Shown here: positions 1 through 20,599 of the stretch, piece by piece
Layout: each line of letters begins with the position of its first letter
How positions within the stretch are numbered: position 1 is the stretch's first letter
Assembly: GCA_025642065.1 (NCBI GenBank)
Contig: JAODUP010000518.1
Span: forward strand, 269,742-333,741
DNA length: 64,000 bases
Direction: 5' to 3'
From: Paralvinella palmiformis
Taxonomy: Eukaryota > Annelida > Polychaeta > Terebellida > Alvinellidae
Notes under the pieces: model-generated
The model's database searches: none
The model's input: only the letters and a program-made list of their open reading frames with translations
What the model was told of the DNA's origin: nothing
Program-made: the position numbers and the translations under genes

Positions 1-122
1 CTGATAATGTTGCTAAAACTTACTTGCTGTCAGCTCTTTTGAAAATGAATTATTCTGAGCTTGAGACAAGATAACATTATCATTTTAAATGTTCCAACTG
101 TACACAACTGCATACAACTGTA

Positions 123-148
123 AACACACACACACACACACACACACA
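123..148. repeat. (AC)n microsatellite
   Basis: A short run of AC dinucleotides lies immediately before a tRNA-derived SINE. It is simple sequence and the open frame across it is meaningless. Confidence 0.9.
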
Positions 149-275
149 AGAGGTGCCTCTGTGGTCTAATTGGTAGCACGTAGGATGACAGATCGCTACC
201 ACTTGAGATCAAATCTCGGCCCATTTAGCCTACCATGTGCACAAAAGTGGCCGTAAAACATCAATCATAACATGC
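149..275 (+). mobile_element. tRNA-derived SINE, family A, internally deleted
   Basis: The head reads like a tRNA gene (tgcctctgtggtctaattgg, then a degenerate B box) and the end matches the family A tail (cccatttagcctaccatgtg, then aagtggccgtaaaacatc). The middle part present in other copies in this window is missing. It sits in the intron upstream of the first visible CFAP210-like exon. Same family as the copies near 10157, 17281, 21843, 26395, 31820, 37316, 40307, 42496, 54258 and 56746. Confidence 0.8.
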
Positions 276-366
276 ACACACATGCTCTAACTCAAAGAGC
301 AGTCATTATCTAGGACAAACTCAGCATCAGTCTGTTAACGTCCAACAACTCACTCTTTTATTTCAG

Positions 367-2960
367 CGAGAAACAAGAACGTTTGGAGAAGATACGCTCT
401 AAGCTCCACGCACAGCTGCAGCAGCTAAAGGATGATGAGGATGAAAGGATCAGGCGTGCACTCGAGGAAGCTGAAGCTAAACGAGTGCGCGAGGAAGCCC
501 AGAAGGAGGCACAAATGCGCAAAGTGCACGAACAGATTGCTAAACACCGAGATCAAGTGGTCAGTAATGTATTCATGGATTGGCCAATGTTTTTTTTAGT
601 ACCTTTAAAATTCATCATCGTTTGATGCCAAAAACATCGAGAAAGTAGCTGCATCACAATGTTAAAGAAATATTTAGCAAAATTATGCAGCCTTTTCAGT
701 AGGGAATAGAGTAGACAAGCCTTTACAACTCACCTGTCGTGGACTGTAAAAACACAGCAATGCCATTGGAATTCACTCTCTGAACATGTTATGTCATCAG
801 ATAGAATAGTTTCTTTCCATCACCATTTAAAAACTCACCTTTTCAGACTCGCTTATCCTTCCTAAGTTTCCTTTCCACCTGATCATTGTTGATGAACTTT
901 ACATCGTACCCAGACTATGAGTTACCTCAACCCCTGTACTAGGTGGCGACACTGGGCTCAATTCTTTTTGAGGATATTGGCACTATAGAAGTTTTGTAAT
1001 TATTATTATTGCCTAGGCCTTGCTGAATGGAGGTGGGGAGGGTAGTGAAGGGCTGTCAGTGGGGTAGTGGTAGTCATGCTAACACAGTAGTGGCCCTTCT
1101 CCATTGGAAGGGGGGAGTATGGGGCTCTTCCCTGAAAAGTTGGGAAAAATGGAGTACTTGGGGCATTCTAGGTCTCTTTTTTTGTGAAAACCAAAGTAGC
1201 CAACCCATAAAATAGGCCACTATGGGCTGTAAAATAGCCGACATATAGCGTCGGACGTAGGTTGCTATTGTAAAGGCTGATTATGTTCTACAATTTATCG
1301 GCTGACATTAGGGTCTGGTATACAATGACTTGCTCCATAAACCAAACCTCATAGTTTGTGTATGGATGAGTGAATTTCTAGATAAGACAGCAGCTTATTT
1401 TATTTGAAAATGTATATGGGAATATTTAGACATAATATATATAGTTTTTGTTATATAGTTTATATATAGTTATCACAAAATGTCTAAATCTAGATGTGAA
1501 ACAGTTTTTAAAGTTTTTTTACCTCTTAGAAAATTATTGCGATAGCCATTGATTATGCAGTAGCTGTTGCATAAAACTGGGCGTCCAATCTTATTTGAAG
1601 ACAAATATTTGGTGTCTAGATCCCAGTCCATACTCTGGTAAAGAACATTCTGTCGTATTAACGGAATGGATGAATCATTTAAAGCATGGGACAAATATTC
1701 ACCTTTCAACATGGGCTCCAATAATGCAATGGATAGTGCAGTGCAGTGAAAACCTCCAGGTTTTGAGTTTGAATCTGGCTCATACCCGTGTTTGAGGGAT
1801 GCTTTCCGTGCCAGTTGCCCTTCAGTCACGTATACCATGGTCTGTAATCCATATTTTTGACACTAAATTAAACACCAATGGCTCCACCTGGTGTATGCAT
1901 ATCATGGTATGATAATAGTTGAAATTGTTTTTTTAAATAAAAATTTCTTCTGCTGATAAGTAATCAACCAACCAGATTGTTTTAATGCATGAATCATTAC
2001 AATAATCATAGTTCACATTATGTAGATTTAAAAGGTTATTATACATGTGAATTATGAAGAATCTGGATCAGTTATCTCTCCACCAATACGAGCCTTATAA
2101 CAATGATACTAACTTATAGTCATTTGTTATATATTCAACCCCGTCTTATTTCTTAACCCGAATTCTGATGTGTGTCTGTCATTTCAATGAATTTTAGATG
2201 ATGGAGAGTGAGAGAGAGGCTGCTGAAAATCGGCAGAAAGAGCTGGAGATGTTGGCAATAAGACGTGAAGCGGATGACCTGTTTGCACTAAATGAAGCCG
2301 AGAAACAACGTCGGAAGTTTGAGGAGGCTAAAGGATTGGAAGGATTCCTACTGGGACAAGCAGTTAGTAATATGATAATGATTAAGTCGAAGAGAACATA
2401 TCCTCCACTTTAGTTTCCAAAAAAATATATTATTATCAAATTATGTGTGTGTGTCTGTTTGTATGTGTATGTGCATGGCACATATATCATGTGTATGTGC
2501 ATGGCACATATATATGATATCATATATCATATATTAATTTAGATTTAGATTAACTTTGTTACTATCTTGATAATCACATTTTTTATATCAAATTTACTTT
2601 TAGAATGAGCGAAAGACGTTAACAGACAAAGAACGAGATGAACAGCTGGCCTTGGACAAGCGCAATGAGGAACTGATTGGCGTGGAGGAGAAACAATTCC
2701 AGGAGTACGCTCGCCGTGTGATTGATCACTGCGAAAAGAGTGGCCGCAACACAATTCCGCTGAAGAAGGCAGCACGAGAGGGGGCAGGCGGTGGCCTGGG
2801 GCCTGTGTTCCCCGGTAAGGGTGGTATCCGACCAAGCTACATGACGTCTGACCAGTCGGGTGTCCAGATGCCCAACTACCAACGCGGGACGACGGATGAA
2901 GTGAAAGAAAGCATCTATGGCAAGGGACCAACAAGTAAACGTCTAGGATTTGTTTGGTAA
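367..2960 (+). CDS. CFAP210: TPH-domain ciliary coiled-coil protein, probable CFAP210 (CCDC173); 3' exons only
   Basis: Three in-phase exons are visible: 367-559, 2198-2362 and 2604-2960, with acceptors after ttatttcag, gaattttag and tacttttag, and the stop TAA at 2958-2960. Together they give about 237 residues. The first two exons are a charged Glu/Lys/Arg-rich coiled coil (for example ERIRRALEEAEAKRVREEAQ), as in the trichohyalin-plectin-homology family. The last exon leaves the coil for a Gly-rich tail (GAGGGLGPVFPGKGGIRPSY) ending LGFVW. Known TPH proteins of this kind are microtubule inner proteins of motile cilia. The tail resembles what I recall of CFAP210, but another TPH protein such as CFAP45 is possible. 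Exon 367 begins in phase, after two bases of a split codon, so the 5' part lies left of the window. Confidence 0.65.
560..2197 (+). other. CFAP210-like intron with repeat debris
   Basis: This 1.6-kb intron has no convincing exon. At 815-1012 it contains what looks like the 3' end of a CR1/L2-type LINE: a stretch translating to KTHLFRLAYPS, then a tail ending in ggcactatagaag and ATT repeats. A related tail occurs at 21246-21315. The long open frame on the minus strand at 1473-1838 matches nothing I know. Confidence 0.55.
815..1012 (+). mobile_element. LINE 3' end (CR1/L2-like), fragment
   Basis: The sequence translates to KTHLFRLAYPS, the usual last residues of CR1/L2-type ORF2. A 3' UTR follows that ends with tattggcactatagaag and (ATT)n. 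The 21246-21315 copy shares the cccctgtactag and tggc(a/g)ctatagaagt blocks, so this is a repeat family and not a host gene. Confidence 0.5.
2464..2515. repeat. Short tandem duplication in an intron
   Basis: A unit of about 26 bases (gtgtatgtgcatggcacata plus tatcat) occurs twice head to tail. It follows a TG-rich stretch that begins about 80 bases downstream of the 5' splice site at 2363, and leads into an AT-rich palindromic run. Confidence 0.8.
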
Positions 2961-5370
2961 AGTCAATGTGGAGTTTAAATTTGAATGCTAATTTGTCTCA
3001 CTGGATTACATCATTGTGATAATTTTAATACCCAGTAATATATTTGGAGTATTGTTGGTTTTTGTCTCAGAATACTGTAGTCATAACAGTACTCACGGAA
3101 TGTTCAACAACCTTCTTTCCATTAAGAATGTCATCTTAGAATTGGAAAATGTTAATATTTCTGTGAATGTGATCTTGAATCGTGAACAGAGATCAAACAA
3201 CTACATAACGTCTTGTTTCTGTGAAATTACCAACTAATTACCCAAGGAAAGAACATATTCATGTACAATTATTTTTATATAACTTTGATCCCACATTTTC
3301 CATAAGTTATCTGTGATTATCATTCATATAATATTTGTTAACAAATTTTTGCAGAATGTACTTGGTGCACTCCATCCATTTGTTCATTTTGCAGAAATGA
3401 AGTACTTTTCGTGCAGTGTGTAAAATACTGTGCAAATTCATGTTTGACTTGATAGTATATTAGGCATTGATCTGTGCTAGAAACTTAGATCTTTATTTAC
3501 ACCAAGACTTTAATGTAAACTTGTCTTGCATAATATTTTACTCACATACAGCCGATACTGGTGAAATGTTAACGCTGTTAGATTTTTATTGAGAGCATCT
3601 CGAAATCGGTTTCTTTACTTCACAGGCAAGTCAACAATTGTTTTAGGCTTGTTTATTAAACATTTCATTGTGGAAACAGTTCGTTTTTGTGCATGTTGCT
3701 GTCTAAGTGTGTGCCAAAAACAGCGAACACACAACCAATAGTTATTTTGTAGGTCGTATGAAAATACTGAGCACAAAAAACAGCAATAATTATAATAAAA
3801 TTTATTAAATATAATTTTCCTTTTGAACAGTCGTCATATTTAATAACTATTATTATGTGCATGTAAACTACAAAAATATATATTAATCACATTATGTATA
3901 TAGTACCACCATACTGACATACCTTGGACTAAATGTCTCATTTACTGACATACCAATACCACATAGTGACATGTTTGATGCAAATTTATGTAATATTAAC
4001 ACCATGATTAAATCCAACTGTGGTAACTTCCCTGTTCAATCAAATACCAGAATACAATCAACAATCTCATATAAAGAAAACACTTGTTTTAAAATGATCT
4101 CAGACAGCTATCTGGTATTAATGCTCATTAATTAGTAATGAAATGGCTTCACTCGATATAATACTGAAATATTTTAAGGACTTTTGAGAACCTGTAACAT
4201 TTTTCACGTGTACATTTCACATTCTTTTATACATTCCCACAGTTACTCATACGTGAGGGTTTTATGATGCACATTAGAAACAAATTATCTCATAAACTAA
4301 CATAATTACAATTCAGAACTACATGATGACGAGAATCAAATGGAAGTACCATTAAAAATACTGATTAAAAAGGAGCCTCTAACATTAAGAGTTTATTTCA
4401 TGAAGTCATAAGCTATAGCCCCGTAAAAGATGGCTCAGGTGATAAAATGGTGGATTAGAAGCCAGTTACCATTGGTTCAAATCCATCAATGGACTACACG
4501 TACTAGTCTCCGATATGACCATAACAACCTGTTGAAAGGTGATGGCTTCATGTTGATTAGAACATTTAATCGTATTACTCATGAGAGTAGTTTACGTTTC
4601 AAGTCCATACCATGTTCAGATTGAGACTTGAATCCAAATACTACATGCATTGGTGGGATGGTTCATTTTGGGTGAGTCATTGTCTAGATGTCCCAGATGT
4701 GATCAGCATTAAGATTAAACACCATACCCACTCACTTAAGATCATACTGGGGAGAGGATAGAAATAACTCAGGGCCATAAACCTAGACAATATATAAAAT
4801 TATTAGTTCTCTCTCTCTCTCTCTGTGTGTGTCATTCTCTCAGGCTTCAGCATAAGCCGCGGTTAAAAATCTCATTGTTCGACAAAATCTGGATAACGTA
4901 ATAATCAGAGGGTGTGTGACCTTGAATTAATTTGCATCAAGGAGAACGAGCATATGCAGAGAATCATTGCTGTTCTGAAGTTACTACGAATCTGGTCAAT
5001 AATTATGCTCGGTTAACAATTATATTCCAGTGAAAAAGATATTTGTTAGTTTTATGTTATTACCGCAAGCAAACCACTGACTTTTACATTTGGTACTGGT
5101 CAAATTATTAACACAAGTTTATTTGTATTTATCATAAAGTACATCTGGACAGACTTGGCCAATGATTCATGGAACAAACTTTATGGATTAGAAACTAGCG
5201 GCCATCAGTTCAAATCCAAAAACTAGTTATGGGTCTTGATATAGACATACACACGGGATACAATAATAATAATGAAAAATCAATTAAACGAGTTGCCAAA
5301 GAAATTCGATCAATTAAGCACGAATCTAAGAAGCTGGCAGACTAAAAAAGGATATAACCACGTTGATTTT

Positions 5371-5408
<38 letters not shown>

Positions 5409-5611
5409 CACCATATTTATTGCTACAATGTTTCATCATTAACAATGCACCAAATAAATACAGGCTCAGAAATCAAGCCGGACTTAGAAAACACTAGCTA
5501 GCCATGTGACCTAGGTAGAACTAAACATTACAAGAAACCTATTGTAAAAAAGATAGAGCACGTGCGACTAGAAAATCTGGAAAGGACTCCGACGGAAAAG
5601 AACGCTGACCT
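2961..5611. other. Intergenic region between CFAP210-like and ALDH9 genes (convergent)
   Basis: This region lies between two convergent genes. The 3' UTR of each should be here. For the minus-strand ALDH9 gene, a TTTATT on plus (AATAAA on minus) at 5416-5421 lies about 190 bases past the stop. A (CT)n(GT)n tract is at about 4809-4832 and (TA)n at 5374-5403. A tRNA-like stretch with ggttcaaatcc lies near 4428-4500, and a weaker one near 5180-5230. I see no coding exon. Confidence 0.5.
4428..4500 (+). mobile_element. Possible tRNA-derived SINE head
   Basis: The stretch has a tRNA-like layout: gatggctcaggtgataaaat followed about 40 bases later by ggttcaaatcc, which resembles a B box. It does not match the abundant SINE family A and has no recognised body. 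A real tRNA gene is unlikely because I cannot draw an acceptor stem. Confidence 0.35.
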
Positions 5612-13527
<7,916 letters not shown>

Positions 13528-16500
13528 GTTTGCTCAATCTGGAAAACAGTGGAATGTAAAACACCACAATGTATCATTTCTCTTTTCACCTTTAGGTAAC
13601 TTTCTTGCATTATATTTCCCCCAACTAATTTCAGTTATAAATAAAATATGATGCATTCTACATTTCTCTAAGAAAACATTTGAGTTGATAAAATGCTTAA
13701 TAAATGTAAGGCTTTACAGCCACACTAATAAGACTATAATAATGTATTCTGTTGTGTTTTAAATGCACTTTTTAAAACTTTTTCTTATTTTATCCATATA
13801 TATTAATTCATCCAAGAAAGGTGTTTTATGCAAGATACCACACACCTCTTTTCGGTGTCAGGTACTCAAGAGCAACCCGTCTTTTACTAGCACATTTATT
13901 ATAAATCCCATTTATTCGATTACTGTAAAAACAGTCAAAATTTGATAAACTAGAGAAGCCAGAATTTCTTTATGCGATGTGATAGAATCTCTCCTAGAAG
14001 AAAATGACAGCACCAGAGTGTTCGTTTCATAAACGCACACAGACACGAGATATATATTTCTCTGAACACACGCAACAGCAGAAGCCACAAGATCTGTATA
14101 ATTGTGTTCTGTATCTCACAGCGACATTGGCCTTCTTATTCCATCTCATCTTATCTCGAGATTTCGTTTGTAATCTGTCATCTACGTTAAAGAGATGTGC
14201 TACTTTAATGTACGGTCTAAAACTATAAAACGGATCAGGCAGATCAGCCACAAAAAGAGCCTGTAACAAACAAATGTTACATTAAAGCGATGACCTTACA
14301 GCAGAGTCATGATTCATTCCAATATTGGAATGTCAGACTCCTATGTACACAGTAACCAGATATTTTACAATGCAAAGTATATATTTTTGGCTCAGAAGAA
14401 AAAAAACCAATGGTAGATTAATGATAATGTATATTTAATATTAGCTATGTTTGTATAGAGGGGATCTCATTGCTCAGGCAACTAGGTTTATAGTGTTCTA
14501 AAAATGGGCTTTCTACACTAAGATACCATGTAGTTACACCAACCATACACATATTTTTTTATTATTCCTGACAGCATGCTTAGATTAAACAAAGAGGTAT
14601 GCTTCATGCAAGCATAACTATTATTAAATATGAAACATCAGAATTGATTTTGAACCATGTTTATTCGTGCATGAAGATCTTAGCGGAAGCCACGCCACTA
14701 TCATTTATGACTGAAAATTTAAAAAGCACCAGAAAATTATATCACCATGTCCCTGTTAAATAGGACCAAGGAAGTGCAGAACTGTGCCACATGATTGGAG
14801 AAACTGTTCTAGACTGGTTGTATTTTTCTATCATGAACTCTCTGTACAGTACATATTACTATATACAAACATCTGTAAGACTTTCAAACATCAGAGGTAT
14901 TCAAGCATTCAGCACCAGTACCTCTCACATCATTCTCGTACCAAAGACCACCTGTGAAACCGCCATTTTGGAGGCCTTTTAAATGTGGTATTTACTAACA
15001 TGATGATATACAGTAGAGAATCAATCCAGGGAACAGCCTTTAAGTTTAATCTGGGGAGTAAATAACTCGAGTATATTATATGTACACGAGGAAGGTATTT
15101 CATTACATTCTCAGCGTGCTTAAACTTGAACATTCATCAAGCATTCTCAATTGGGTGTTCAGGACCTATCCCATGCATCATTTGTGAGGTACACTCACAT
15201 CAAAATAGGGAAACATGTGATATGCCAACAGAAAAAAAACAAAAACAATATAATTTGATGTATATGTTTTACTTTACAATGCTCTTACCATTTGTGTTGA
15301 GAAAACAATTTAGTGTTGGGGAAAGCAAACTATTGAGTCAACTTTACATAGGATAGAGAATTGTAGACTAAGTTCCAGATCACTGATTGCTCTGTTGCAT
15401 GGACAAAAATCAAAATGTTATTGAACTCGTATAAAAGACTGGATTATAAATCACATTTGAATTTCAGTCCGATAAGAATATAACCACATTGCGAAATTTA
15501 GTCAAACAAGTATTTTCATCAAGCATCAGATATATGTTTACTGCAGAAACTAGATTTGCATAGCAGAGTCATAAATACTGGAAGTGTCGTACTTCTTTAG
15601 AACAGATTGTAATGAGGTTATTTTATAGCAACGCCTTGAAGTGTCAGCCTAGTGGTTGCCTGTCATCTGCTTAGACTCAAATTATACAATGAAGAGTTCA
15701 TCACTCAGCAGTACTACTGATTGTGCATTAATGATTCTCAAGGCCCGTGATATATTAAGAACACGAAAGTTTTTATATTTAATTTATTTCTTATCAAGTT
15801 TGAGAAAAATGTGCCGGGGTTGGTATGTTTCTTCCAAGGATGGCAATAACCATGGTAAAAAATGGGTTATTTCTATAATTGAAGAAATACTTTCTTCCCT
15901 TCCATTTTGGGAAGAAATGGAAGAAACCCCAAAATGGTACAAAATCATCATCCAAATTTAGATCTGCCATTTTCAAATTTAACAAATATTAATATATTTT
16001 TCATGCTATTAATACACATATGCACTTTATAAAATTATAATAGGATATAGTCCTCATATCTGTTTATTTGCAACAAATCTTTGGGGTCAAATGGAAGATA
16101 CTAAAATTTATTTGTTTTGAGCAACATATTGATAATAATTGTACCCTAAATACTCGCGGTTAAGTCCATTTTTAGGAAGGAAAAGGGAGTTCCAGAAGCA
16201 CCTCTGCATTAGCAATTTCAGTACAGCATAATATCAAATAGCACAAAAGAAACTTGATAATCATTGGTCTTTATAACAAAGCATATTCTTGTATAACCAA
16301 TGTTGTTATGTTTTCTTAATAAGACCATAAGGAAATAATGTTTCGTTATATTACATCTCTCCCCAATCATATATACCAAAAGCAATATGTACAAACATAA
16401 AATCATACAGGCTGTCAAGAAGTAAGGATTGGGAATAGAATATTGCAGATTTAATATAATTGTTCATCACAGAAATTTTGTATTTTAGCTACCATGGATG

Positions 16501-17467
16501 ATTTTAGTAACTGGTAATATTAAATAATCAAAAGATGGCAACTTCATTTTTGTTCTAGCTAATTCATCAGTAAAAGGTACATCCTTAATATAATAAATAT
16601 CCATTTAAACTTCTAATACTCAATATATTATATATAACTGATATAAATAATCAAACAAAACACTTCATTTAAATTATTTATTTACAGGCATTTTAATAGT
16701 TTCCATATACAAGCACTAAAAGGTGAACCTTTACACACACAACATACACACACACACACACACACAAAGGCACGGATCTTATTTAGTTACAGTGTGGGGA
16801 AAGGGGTTCCAAAGGGTCACTGCCAAGAAGTTGTTTCTATTCAAGTTAGCATATTTAGAATCTAAAATGATATCATGCATCATCAATGTAAGAAACAAAC
16901 ATTCAATTCTTTTAATCATTTTTTAAAAAGGCGCCGATATTGCGGGTGAGATAGCATCATAGCCATAAACAGCCGACGCTAAATCGCACAATGTACCTCA
17001 TTTGGTGAACCATTAAAGAAACAATTCCCACTGAGCAAACATTTAAAACCAAAAATTAATTACGAATAGGTTGAACTGCGGGTTGCCTACGTTCCACCAG
17101 AAATATATAAATATATATAAAAGCACACACGCACACAAATAAATATCCATCTACAAGCACTTATTTCCTTATATTACCCTGCCAATCCTGTACTCCTCTG
17201 TTCCCACACATCCCAAGGATAAAACGTCAAATGGTTTCCTCGCATTAGCCATCATTGGCTGGACACACTTGAACAGAACAATTTACCAATTTACGGTCAC
17301 TTTTGGTATGATAAATGGGCCGAGCGACCTCCAAAGGTGATGAATCAAATTCTTAGATGAAGCACCCTTCAGATATGCCCAAGCAGAGATTCGAACATGG
17401 GTGGTAGTGATCTGCGGTCCAACATGCTACCGCTAGACCACGGAGGCGCCCCTTCACTGCAGAGATA
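13528..17467. other. Intergenic region between ALDH9 and TRMT10B-like genes
   Basis: Both neighbours are on the minus strand, so this holds the ALDH9 5' region and the TRMT10B-like 3' region. A minus-strand open frame at 14027-14269 begins just after an acceptor-like gtttgttacag, but I recognise nothing in it. At 15880-15950 there is a local inverted repeat around cttcccttccattttggg. A (CA)n run lies near 16736-16767. A family A SINE fills 17281-17456. Otherwise plain AT-rich sequence. Confidence 0.5.
17281..17456 (-). mobile_element. SINE family A adjoining the TRMT10B-like stop codon
   Basis: A nearly full copy read on minus: head cgcctccgtggtctagcggt with B box gttcgaatct, body and tail present but with a small indel. 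Its head end lies about 12 bases past the stop codon of the TRMT10B-like gene, so it must be transcribed in that 3' UTR in the sense direction. Confidence 0.85.
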
Positions 17468-18454
17468 TCAATCACCATTTGATTTATCCTTTATGACGAA
17501 TCCTTTCCTTTCTGGAACGCCACAAGGTAGAGCGATGGACCAATCTCTGGTTTCCATATAAGCCAACAGTATGTCGAACACCTGATTGATTGTTAGGATC
17601 TGATTATAACTACCGGAAGCAGATCTATCCATGTACTCACTGATTGGTAGTCGCGCAGTCTCAATACCTGATTGGTCAGCACGGGAATGGGTCACATTTC
17701 TTTGGACGCTCTCATCGACAAGACCACCAATGACATAGACCTTATCTGTGCTGATGTCATGAAGAATGTTTGAGGAATTGGGTGACAAGTAAATTATTTC
17801 ATCGTGTTTGAAGACCTCCAGATGGGATTTCTCTGTCATGTCGATCATGTAATTTTCAAAGCCCACATTTTTACGCAAACATTCCTGGTAAAGAAACCCA
17901 TTCTTATCGACACTGGTGAAGTACAAGTGTGCCGGACACCTGGCTTTACGATTCGATCCATACACCCTACACAGCTGTTGAGCCAAACGTCCACATTCCT
18001 TAGCGCTCATGAATGACTCGAGGCCAAGATCGACACATATCCTCTGACCTGAAACTATGGCATCCTGTAATCGACCTTTAATGGCCCTTATTCGTTCTCG
18101 TTTATTCAAACAGTTCAGTGGATAGTCCTGTTTCTTTTTATCATCGACAACACCACCAGAGAGTAAATTTCTCCGCTTCAATCGGTTTGCCTTCTGTTTC
18201 ACTTTTGCCAATCTGCGAAAGGCTTTCCGGTGAGCAGCCATCAATTCATATCTCCTTTTCTTTTTCTCTGTCTTTGACAAGCGATACTTTGACGTCTCGC
18301 TGTTAACAGAGAAGTCAGTCTCAACACCGTTGTTAGATGCAGTGCTGGTATTGGATGAATCCTTTTGTCTATACTGTAAAGAATCTCCAATAGAAGTCAA
18401 CATCATATCAGCTGTACGGTGATCCGTCGATGGCTTGCAATAATCCCTATTCAT
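17468..18454 (-). CDS. TRMT10B: tRNA (purine-9) N1-methyltransferase, TRMT10B-like, single exon
   Basis: TRMT10 enzymes use S-adenosylmethionine to methylate N1 of the purine at tRNA position 9. This uninterrupted frame encodes 328 residues. Residues 1-58 are Ser/Thr-rich and probably disordered. Residues 60-96 are a strongly basic helix (KTEKKKRRYELMAAHRKAFR). The SPOUT domain runs from about 120 to 320: ICVDLGLESFMS (139-150), YLSPNSSNIL (222-231), VYVIGGLVDE (239-248), ETARLPISEYM (265-275), then the SAM-site segment ILTINQVFDIL (286-296) and the end ALPCGVPERKGFVIK. The last part resembles human TRMT10B more than TRMT10A or C. No intron is present, unlike its neighbours; it could be a single coding exon or a retrocopy, but it is intact. 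A SINE follows the stop. Confidence 0.88.
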   Translation of the reverse strand: MNRDYCKPSTDHRTADMMLTSIGDSLQYRQKDSSNTSTASNNGVETDFSVNSETSKYRLSKTEKKKRRYELMAAHRKAFRRLAKVKQKANRLKRRNLLSGGVVDDKKKQDYPLNCLNKRERIRAIKGRLQDAIVSGQRICVDLGLESFMSAKECGRLAQQLCRVYGSNRKARCPAHLYFTSVDKNGFLYQECLRKNVGFENYMIDMTEKSHLEVFKHDEIIYLSPNSSNILHDISTDKVYVIGGLVDESVQRNVTHSRADQSGIETARLPISEYMDRSASGSYNQILTINQVFDILLAYMETRDWSIALPCGVPERKGFVIKDKSNGD

Positions 18455-19950
18455 TATTCCTACAGCGAACTTCGCTCAGAAGACTGACAGTCAATCAGCA
18501 TAATTTAAATACTCGTATCAGCAACAACATACCAAAACAAAAATACATCAACCAATTCTTGGTAATAAATTCCTCACATTATCTATCATAAATGCAGGAG
18601 CTGAAATAATAAAAAATAGAATTACTATAAACATTTATTCAACATTCAATGCCTTGCAATTGCTAGATAATGTGGGTATCATAACGTCCAATTTTATTTT
18701 TAAATATACCTTTAAATATACTGTACATGATGAAGATGCCCTGTAATTGTATAGATTATATACATAATGTCTATATTAATCCCAGCCTGATACAGCTCAC
18801 AAATTATAAAGCAAATGCCACACTCGTGTTTGACAAGACATTGGCATAAAAAGAACATTTAGAGAAAAATAAACTTAGATTCATCGAGCTTATTACCCCA
18901 TCCCCCTCCCCCTCCAAATAAAATATAGATTTCTGTGTCATCTGACAAATTATCAGAGTATAATTCATGTTTTATATAAAGGAGGAGACTCAGTTACTTA
19001 AAATTGTGGAAGTTCTCAAACCCCTCAAGTAATACCTCCACTCTGATAGGGATAACAACATTAGAGTTAAATTGAGTCATTTAGCCTCAACTGATTAAAT
19101 CTGGAAAACACCCTAGAGATACATCCCATAAACACAGATAGGAGTCAGATTTGAACCCACAACTTGGGAGGTTTGCAGGACAGTACTCTAAACACTGTGC
19201 CATTGGTGAAACCATTATATTACCAGAATGCTAAATGTTAGTAGGCTTCAAAAGATTACGGAAACATTAATACAAGAAAACAGCTCTTAGTAATATAATA
19301 TAGAAAAGGTTGACATGCATTGTGCACAACAAGATTCTATTATTTTAATGTATTACCATGTAATTCATACAAGTTCTGTGTAATATTTGCTATTATATAT
19401 GTGATTCAACTGTAAAGGATGGATATGAAGTTACGGAAATTCTGAGAAACAATTATTCTAAAGAAGCTTATACAGAATATTGTGACTTACCTACCAGTAT
19501 GCCGATCTGCCACCTAACTACCAAAATATATGTTTTCCGGTTCAAACTTATCACCGTCTCTCTTTTGTTAACTCCATCCAGACAACAAGTCATTGAGACG
19601 ATTTCCCCAATATTTTACTGTATAATTGTCTCCCTGTCTACTTTGCCAATTGGCAGCCAGTTTTACTTGCTGTCCATGATTTGATAGGGCAGACTATTTT
19701 TCCTTTTTGTACACTGTGTGAAATTTCGAAAATATAAAGTCAAATGGGGGATGTTTCCCCATCTCTCATTTGCATATACAAAGTGAATCCTACAAACATT
19801 AACAATTGGTGATAAACATATATTTTGATGGCATGGTGGCTAATGAGTAATACAATGAGTAGAAGTGTGTATTATTTCATGTACAGCTCTATATGCTACA
19901 CATAACAACAACAAAATAGGTAAATCAACGTTCTGTGAATGCACCTTTAA
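18455..19950. other. Upstream flank of the TRMT10B-like gene
   Basis: The 5' UTR and promoter of the minus-strand gene should start here; I can point to no core promoter element. An acceptor-like gactgtcag just upstream of the ATG could end a 5' UTR intron. A tRNA-like SINE fragment lies at about 19030-19210. No exon recognised. Confidence 0.4.
19030..19210 (-). mobile_element. tRNA-derived SINE, family B
   Basis: On the minus strand a tRNA-like head (ccaatggcacagtgtttaga, then gtgggttcaaatctgactcc) leads into a body containing gggatgtatctctagggtg. The same plan, with gtggattcaaatccgactta followed by tgtgggatgttttctggg, is found on the plus strand at 56360-56512. This family is distinct from family A. 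Confidence 0.6.
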
Positions 19951-20599
19951 AGGAACCGTTCACCCTCAGATATCATTACTTAAATATGTAATATTTATAA
20001 CAGTAAACAAAAATTCAACAATAACAATTATGAACTATACCTGATATCATAGATATAAGTAACTAATCCAAATTACTGGAGGGCTGCCATTACCGCGGCT
20101 GCACCGGCTGTCAGATTTGAAGGCAGGAAGGCGAAAAGTCAAGTGCTCTGACATCACAAGAACCTGGAGTCCATTGGTACACAGGGCTCACATAGACACC
20201 AGTCAGTGTTCGCAGTTCTCCTCACTCTCTTTTCGAAATATCTGGGATCATCTTCATCTTGTAATGTTGTTTTTAGCTCAAATTGATATGGCTGAATGTC
20301 AGTCATGATGTAAATTCAGCGAGATTACTACATTTTCTGCTGGAATTATTCACTTGTTTACATTCTTTTAAATGGGTCATACAGACATCTGGTCAAATTG
20401 CTTGTTTCAAGTGACTTCAGCATTCAGGAGCTTCCAGTTTGTGTGTAGCTTCAAAATAGTGGTACACACAGGCCATCAATAGTTTATTAATCAGCACTTT
20501 GAACTGAATTATTTAATATGTGGGTTTTCACATTTTGTCATCATTTGCGAACACAGCTGTATTAGTCCTGAATATATTAAATGAAGGTGAACTGTTCCT
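19951..20599. mobile_element. TTAA-flanked MITE (649 bp)
   Basis: The left end aggaaccgttcacc and the right end ggtgaactgttcct are inverted repeats with one mismatch. Each is bordered by TTAA (19947-19950 and 20600-20603), the target duplication of piggyBac and Kolobok transposons. No transposase frame is present inside, so it is non-autonomous. Confidence 0.75.

Noticed and set aside
1473..1838. 121-codon minus-strand frame
   Set aside because: No recognisable domain, biased to repeat-like sequence, no splice context; probably chance.
14027..14269. 80-codon minus-strand frame after an acceptor-like site (ALFVADLPDPFYSF...)
   Set aside because: The acceptor looks good and a 5' exon of ALDH9 or another gene was considered, but no family, donor or neighbouring exon supports it.
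20117..20308. 63-codon frame inside the TTAA-flanked MITE
   Set aside because: Too short and without transposase similarity; the element is non-autonomous.
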